Origin: Hedera helix
Lineage: Eukaryota; Streptophyta; Magnoliopsida; Apiales; Araliaceae
Direction: 5' to 3'
Length of the DNA: 64,000 nt
Assembly: GCA_947179155.2 (NCBI GenBank)
Contig: OX359278.1
Coordinates: forward strand, 16,077,496 to 16,141,495
How positions within the stretch are numbered: position 1 is the stretch's first letter; each line of letters begins with the position of its first letter. The position numbers and the translations under genes are program-made. Shown here in pieces: positions 58,819 through 64,000 of this stretch. Below the pieces are notes generated by a model. It was given only the letters and a program-made list of their open reading frames with translations. It was not told the DNA's origin and made no database searches.

Positions 58819-60320
58819 TGTAATAACCATAAATTCTAAGTTACTTTATAATTATATTTATTAAATAATTATCAATAAATTAAAACTTTTGTATTAATTG
58901 ATTGTGCATTATATAAATAAATGAATATACTTATGTATGTGTATATTTATCTAATAATATAGTAAGGTAGTAGAATAAATTAATAAAGTAAGTCTAATTG
59001 GATTATATTTTAAGTCCAAATGAGCTATTAAACTAGGTCCAATAAAGTTAACCTATTAGTCCATGTACTTAATTAAATGTTGGTCCATGTTATAATTAAA
59101 CTAGTCCAATGCTTATTTTAATTAAATGTAGCATGTGTTAGTAAATGTTAGCCCAATTAAATGAATAAATTGAGCCCTAACAAATTAAATGAATGAGCCT
59201 AATAGAATTATTAAATTGATCTAAAGTGGAGCCCAAACTAAGTCAAAGATTGGTCAATATATATATATGAACATATAAAGAGGAAAAATTAAACCAAAAA
59301 TGGCTTAAAATAGGCCATTTGGCCGGTCAAGGAAGGGGGGCACATGGGGTGGCTTGTTGATCAATGTTGCTTCAATTATACACTTTACTTTAGTTGCTCA
59401 ATCATCACGTCAATCAATCCAATAGTAAACCTAAATTCGCTTAATTTGACTAATGATAGATGATTAGTGATGCTAATGGTGTAATCCTAGACTTCTATAA
59501 ATAGGACATTCACCAAGCTTTATTAGGTTGGTCATTTCATTTATCTAGCATTTTTAGAGAGAAAGGGAGAGTTTGAGTAATAGTTGAGAGCAAAACACTT
59601 TAAGTGTTAAAGATATTGCTAGAGAGAGGCTTAGTGAATGTCATATAGTCTCATACACTATTTTGGAAGGAGAATAAGAAGAACATTCAAGTCCAAGAGG
59701 TTTAAAAGTGTTCTTCTCTTATTATCTTGTGTTTTTCTATGATCAATATATATTTGTATAGTTAAAATATATTTTTAATGGTTCAAAACTTATTTTGATG
59801 CTCTATAAGGCTAAAATTATGATATATAGGTAGATTCATAGTTTAGTATATTTAATACATATATTTATATGTGTGGTATGCAAATAGGTGGAAGAAAAGT
59901 GCATATAATGTTTTACCAGTAAAACTCTAGTTAGTTATGTGCTATTTATTATGGTAGTTTAAAATATACAAGTTGGATATTTGATTTCTATGGCTATAAA
60001 GTTATATGTATGAGTTATAAAGATAACTCAACTTGAATCTCTAAAAAATATGAAAAAATGAAGAAGTTATGGCTTTTACTGCAAAATATATCATTTTGGA
60101 ACCTCTAGATGGATTGATCGTAAATTTACTATCTAAATGTTTGCGAAAATATGATTGAACCATGAAATATTGTAAAATAAGAAGATAATAAAACTGATTT
60201 GGTGTCATTTGGATGTGTAGATTTCATTTTATGCAAGTTTGAATCAAAAGTGTCAAAATTGAAAAAATCTAAAAAAGTTGGAATTGCATTCTGTAGTTTT
60301 GCGCCAGGGCGTAGCGTTTA
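58819..60320 (+). mobile_element. Gypsy LTR, 3' part interrupted
   Basis: It begins TGTAATAACCATAAATTCTA and aligns in order with the reverse complement of 3761-5132 (for example TCTAATTGGATTATATTTTA in both). A TATA (CTATAAATAGGAC, about 59494) is followed by the family leader and the AAGTTATGGCTTTTACTGC block near 60065. It is broken off at GCGCCAGGGCGTAGCGTTTA by the small LTR at 60321. The rest is presumably beyond the window. Confidence 0.8.
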
Positions 60321-60484
60321 TGTAACACCCCAGTCTCACATCAGTTAATGTGGGATATTTGGATGTGTTTATAAGGACCCAAGTTGCTATCATTAATACC
60401 TTCAGTCATGACATTTTGGGTGAGCCTGTGGTGGACTAAGATGACCCAAGAAGATATTATTGAGATTTGACCCGGGTCGTTACA
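60321..60484 (+). mobile_element. Small LTR, 164 bp, with start of a primer site
   Basis: TGTAACACCCCAGTCTCACA to GACCCGGGTCGTTACA forms a compact LTR with TGTAAC...GTTACA ends. It holds a short TTTATAAGG TATA-like motif and CACATCAGTTAATGTGGGA. It is followed by TATGGTAT, the beginning of a TGGTATCAGAGC primer site that is cut after six bases by the Athila element. Small LTRs of this kind occur in TRIM-like and other short plant elements. Confidence 0.65.
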
Positions 60485-60492
60485 TATGGTAT

Positions 60493-61713
60493 TGATGAGT
60501 GTGGTTTATACTTACGAATCGATGTTCTTGAGCTTAATAAATTGCTATCATTGAGTATTTTTATTTGCATTTTACTTGTTTTTATGTTTATATTGCAGAA
60601 AATAGCTTTGGAGGGTCAAAACGGTAAAAATGGAGCTTAATGGCAATTTTGTAATTATGAACAGTAACCACGGCCGGGGCCGGCTTTTTACAGTACAATC
60701 CGTGGCCGGGGCAGCGGTCGGCGAAATTAATTTCAAGTGTCCGTGCGTTTCCAGAAGTTGAGCAAAAGAAGAATTGTGATGTTGCTACGAGTTAGGAGTT
60801 TTTAGTAGAGTTATTAGAGATATAAATAGTTAGGATTAGGATGATTTTAATACAACTTAGAGACAGAAAGATTTCCATTGAAGATTAATTGGCGTTTTTG
60901 ACTATGTCAGGCTAAGTTCTCTATTTTCAGTTCTAAGGGATGTTGAATCTTATTTATTATCTATGAAATAATTGAGTTATTAGTTTCTTTTCCTTCATCT
61001 GTGGAGTTTATTCTTGATGATCTATTTGAATTGCTTAATGATAATTGGTTTGATTAATTTGATAAGGGCCCATTGAATTGATTTGATTATTATCATATGC
61101 TAGATTAAGGTATAATATTAAGCAAACGATGTTATATCTGATCATAAGTAGCGAATAGTGATGTTTGATTGTGGTCAAGCTTTTGAATATTGCTATGATA
61201 TCAAGAAGACAGGTTAAATAGTCTGCGATTGTACGATTATTGCTTGGAATGACCTAATTCCCTAATTTTTAATGCTATTGTCATATTAAATCTAGACCGA
61301 TAGTTCTAGGTTATATGATAATTAGGGTCTAGTGGGGGTGATCGTCACATTAGATTTAAAACCTAAGGGGAATTTCGGGTAACGCGGACCGTGGTTACCT
61401 AGGGTTATTAATTTCATTGAAGGAAAGATATTAATTAACTTGATTATATCATATTTATGAAAAGATGATACTGAACTGAAGAACTGAAGTTTGCAAATCA
61501 TTAGATAATCTTAATTTATACTTCTTGTTTTCTAGTAGAATCATAGTTACAAAAATCCCCTTTTTATTATTACTTGTTATTTACTGTTAGAAGCATTCGG
61601 ATAAATCATAAAATACACTTCCCGTGGGTTCGACTCTTGCTTGCCATTATACCAATTTTATATTGATAGAGTGAAAGTAAGGAATAATTTTGGAGTGATA
61701 ACGACAGCTTCCA
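60493..61713 (+). mobile_element. Athila 5' LTR (about 1.2 kb)
   Basis: It starts TGATGAGTGTGGTTTATACT after GGTAT, the probable target site, and ends CGACAGCTTCCA. A TATA (TATAAATA) lies at 60821. Upstream of it CCACGGCCGGGGCCGG and CCGTGGCCGGGGCAGCGG (60668-60718) form GC-rich palindromic boxes in AT-rich DNA. The 5' border is inferred from TG and from the cut primer site of the small LTR; the 3' LTR needed to confirm it is outside. Confidence 0.72.
60821..60828 (+). promoter_or_regulatory. Probable Athila LTR TATA box
   Basis: TATAAATA in AGAGATATAAATAGTTAGG. Confidence 0.55.
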
Positions 61714-61718
61714 AATTT

Positions 61719-61736
61719 TGGCGCCGTTGCCGGGGA
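61719..61736 (+). other. Athila primer-binding site, tRNA-Asp type
   Basis: TGGCGCCGTTGCCGGGGA lies six bases after the LTR end. Athila elements are known to use this 18-base complement to the 3' end of tRNA-Asp. Confidence 0.93.
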
Positions 61737-61777
61737 AGTGATTATTTTTATAAATTTTCTTTGTTTTCTTTCAGTTT

Positions 61778-64000
61778 ATGACTCGATCCTCTCACTCTCC
61801 TGATTTAAAATTTGATCCAGAGATAGAGAAAACTGCAAGAAGAATAAGGAAGGAGACTCGTCGAACACGAAACACAACTTCGGAGTTCGAAGACGATTTT
61901 ACTACATCACCAGGCTTAAACGTTGCGCTCGCATTACTAACTTCTTCCAGCGATTCAGAAGAAGAAATGGCTGCACCAAATAATAGAAATATGAGGGAGT
62001 TGGCTACTCCTAATTTACGCCAACAACCATTATGCATAGAATATCATGCTCTAGATGCTGCTTTTGAATTGAAATCTGGCTTAATTCACCTTTTGCCTAC
62101 TTTTCGTGGTCTTACAGGTGAAGATCCATATAAGCATCTGAAGGAATTCCACGTGGTTTGTTCCACAATGAGGCCACATGGAGTGTCGGAAGAATACATA
62201 AAGCTTAGGGCTTTTCCATTCTCCTTAGCAGATTTGGCAAAAGATTGGTTGTACTATCTTCCCTCCGGTTCGATCCAATCATGGGATGATATGAAAAGGC
62301 TATTCGTGGAGAAGTATTTCCCTCCTTCACGGGTTGCCAACATAAGGAAGGAGATATGTGCCATCAGACAATTTAGTGGCGAAACTCTTCACGAGTATTG
62401 GGAAAGGTTCAAGAAGCTGTGTTCGTGTTGTCCACATCAAATTGATGATCAACGCCAAATTCAGTACTTCTACGAGGGATTGCTACTGATGGATAGGAGT
62501 ATGATCGATGCTGCAAGTGGAGGAGCATTGGTCGATAAAACTCCAGACGCCGCACGGAACTTAATTGCTAATATGGCGGCTAACTCACAGCAATACGGAA
62601 CTCGGATGGACCATGCACCGAAAAGAGTTAATGAGGTTGGCTCGAGCAACATTGAACAACAACTCTCGGAGTTAGCTGCTATGGTTCGTCAACTTTCTGT
62701 GGGGAACGGGCAAGTTACAAGAACTTGTGGAATCTGTTTATCATCGGATCATGCGACAAATACTTGTCCTACACTGCAAGAAGATGGCACCATAGAGCAA
62801 GCCAATGTAGCGGGAAATTTTCAAGGACAACCTCAGAGAAGATATGATCCTTACTCTAATACTTACAATCCAGGATGGAGGGATCATCCTAATCTGAGCT
62901 ACGGAGGAAACAGGCCACCAATGTCGAATGTTTTTCCAAATCGACAACAAGGTTTTCAACAAGCTCAACAGCAGTATCCACCTCGACAAGCAGCACCTAC
63001 AAAATCTGAAACATCTTTGGAAGATATGTTTAAAACCTTCATGAATCATACCCAACAGTTCATGAATCAGACCCAACAGTTCATGAATCAGACCCAACAG
63101 TTCCAACAAGATACAAAGGCTTCCATTCATAGCTTAGAAAATCAAATGAGCCAATTAGCTACCACAGTTGGACGATTGGATTCTCAAGGCTCTGGGAAGT
63201 TGCCCTCTCAAACGATGATCAATCCAAGGGAAAACGCAAGTGCGATTACTTTAAGGAGTGGAAAACAAATGGACACACCAAGGGCTACGGTTGAATTTGA
63301 TGAGGATAAAGCTAAGGAGGAGGCAGAGATCTCAAAGGTAATCCCTAAATCTCCTATTCAGCTTAAGTCTAACCCTTTACCTTTTCCTCCTAGGAATCTT
63401 AGAACTTCAAAGAAGGACGAGCAAGAGAAAGAGATTCTGGAGACCTTTAGAAAGGTAGAGGTGAACATTCCTTTATTAGATGCAATCAAGCAAGTTCCAA
63501 GGTATGCAAAATTTTTGAAGGAATTATGCACTAATAAAAGGAAATTACAAGACAATGAAAAGGTAACAGTTGGAGAGAATGTATCTGCGGTTTTGCGAAG
63601 AAAAATGCCTCCAAAATGTAAAGATCCGGGTATGTTTACCATTCACTGCAAGATAGGTAATACCAGGTTTGAGAGAGCTATGCTAGATCTAGGAGCATCA
63701 ATTAATGTTATGCCACTATCTATTTATGCCTCTTTGCATCTAGGTCCCTTGAAAAACACTGGTGTCATTATCCAATTAGCTTATCGTACTAACACATACC
63801 CTGAAGGGGTAATTGAAAATGTATTGGTGCAGGTGAACGAATTAATATTTCCCGCAGATTTTTATATTGTGGACATGGAAGACGATACATCTCCAAATCC
63901 TGCTCATATCTTGTTAGGGAGGCCATTCTTGAAAACAGCAAGAACGATGATTGATGTGCACAATGGGACCTTGACCATGGAATTTGACGGCGAAAAGATT
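61778..64000 (+). CDS. Athila gag-protease polyprotein, open to the window edge
   Basis: 741 codons run from ATG 61778 without a stop and continue past the edge. ATG 61778 is the first ATG after the primer site, 41 bases downstream. The N-terminus is basic, then acidic (SSSDSEEE). The retrotransposon gag domain covers about residues 107-225 (FRGLTGEDPYKHLKEF, AKDWLYYLPSGSI, KYFPPSRVANIRKEI, ETLHEYWERFKKLC). A CCHC knuckle, CGICLSSDHATNTC, is at 317-330. A Gln-rich linker contains QQFMNQTQ repeated three times (about 63040-63105). LRSGK and the LPFPPR-type linker follow. The retropepsin active site has D637 in MLDLGASINVMPLSIY; DLGA instead of DTGA is usual in this clade. ILLGRPFLKTARTMIDV follows. 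Reverse transcriptase should come next, outside. This is a structural and enzymatic polyprotein of the retrotransposon, not a host gene. Confidence 0.92.
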   Translation, partial: MTRSSHSPDLKFDPEIEKTARRIRKETRRTRNTTSEFEDDFTTSPGLNVALALLTSSSDSEEEMAAPNNRNMRELATPNLRQQPLCIEYHALDAAFELKSGLIHLLPTFRGLTGEDPYKHLKEFHVVCSTMRPHGVSEEYIKLRAFPFSLADLAKDWLYYLPSGSIQSWDDMKRLFVEKYFPPSRVANIRKEICAIRQFSGETLHEYWERFKKLCSCCPHQIDDQRQIQYFYEGLLLMDRSMIDAASGGALVDKTPDAARNLIANMAANSQQYGTRMDHAPKRVNEVGSSNIEQQLSELAAMVRQLSVGNGQVTRTCGICLSSDHATNTCPTLQEDGTIEQANVAGNFQGQPQRRYDPYSNTYNPGWRDHPNLSYGGNRPPMSNVFPNRQQGFQQAQQQYPPRQAAPTKSETSLEDMFKTFMNHTQQFMNQTQQFMNQTQQFQQDTKASIHSLENQMSQLATTVGRLDSQGSGKLPSQTMINPRENASAITLRSGKQMDTPRATVEFDEDKAKEEAEISKVIPKSPIQLKSNPLPFPPRNLRTSKKDEQEKEILETFRKVEVNIPLLDAIKQVPRYAKFLKELCTNKRKLQDNEKVTVGENVSAVLRRKMPPKCKDPGMFTIHCKIGNTRFERAMLDLGASINVMPLSIYASLHLGPLKNTGVIIQLAYRTNTYPEGVIENVLVQVNELIFPADFYIVDMEDDTSPNPAHILLGRPFLKTARTMIDVHNGTLTMEFDGEKI

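Larger units (their letters stand above)
60493..64000 (+). mobile_element. Athila-type Ty3/gypsy element, 5' part
   Basis: 5' LTR 60493-61713, tRNA-Asp-type primer site, and an open gag-protease frame running to the window edge. The combination of TGGCGCCGTTGCCGGGG primer site, gag layout and DLGA protease is the signature of the Athila clade. The absence of stops in the visible 2.2 kb suggests a young or recently active copy. The 3' half lies outside. Confidence 0.87.

Noticed and set aside
61792..63642. Minus-strand frames of 60-129 codons
   Set aside because: They are antisense to the Athila gag-protease frame and have no independent support.
1..64000. tRNA or rRNA genes
   Set aside because: None was recognised on reading. 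The tRNA-like strings seen are primer-binding sites of LTR elements.

Overview
The window is nuclear DNA of a flowering plant, most likely a eudicot. The evidence is one clear ATL-type RING-H2 ubiquitin-ligase gene, plant-specific retrotransposon families (an Athila-type element with a tRNA-Asp primer site, Ty3/gypsy elements with tRNA-Met sites and LTRs of 2.8-4.7 kb), plant CACTA, hAT, Helitron and Stowaway-like DNA transposons, and a plant L1-type LINE. The sequence is A+T rich and gene poor. It reads as nested, partly decayed transposable elements around a single intact host gene, as expected of pericentromeric or heterochromatic DNA.

Layout. 1-3760: a plus-strand LTR cut by the window edge, packed with minisatellites. 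3761-8540: a minus-strand gypsy remnant with two unequal LTRs around a gag stub. 8949-15488: a complete but non-coding LTR element (LARD-like) with TSD TTAAT, whose 3' LTR has lost about 3.2 kb. 16151-20856: a plus-strand solo LTR with TSD AGAAC. 21257-30490: a decayed minus-strand CACTA element, split by a solo LTR (21350-24801, TSD ACGAT) and by a Copia-like LTR insertion (about 27237-29396). 30524-33883: a minus-strand solo LTR of the LARD family. About 33950-34700: an inverted duplication of a glycine-rich zinc-knuckle gene fragment. 35887-40114: a minus-strand solo LTR (TSD GGTGG) inside a CACTA-like element whose right end is at 40514.

41194-43510: a large foldback element made of about 17 copies of a short palindrome, bounded by TA microsatellites. 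It may lie inside a broken host gene (possible exons near 40598 and 44025). 44636-44924: a Stowaway-like MITE. 45971-46816: the ATL RING-H2 gene. 47468-51269: a non-autonomous Helitron on the minus strand with a duplicated 5' end. 51275-52938: a fasciclin-domain (FLA-like) pseudogene split by an hAT element with 8-bp TSDs. About 55180-58108: a broken LINE. 58109 to the window end: a CACTA end, a gypsy LTR, a 164-bp LTR and an Athila element lie one inside another. The Athila gag-protease frame (61778 to the edge, 741 codons, no stop) is the longest open frame in the window.

The genes do not form a pathway. The main biology is element layering, solo-LTR formation and decay. Two structural themes stand out: the palindrome-built foldback element, and small family-specific palindromes repeated within the transcribed part of nearly every LTR family here. 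Identities come from reading and translating the sequence by eye; no alignment or database search was run.
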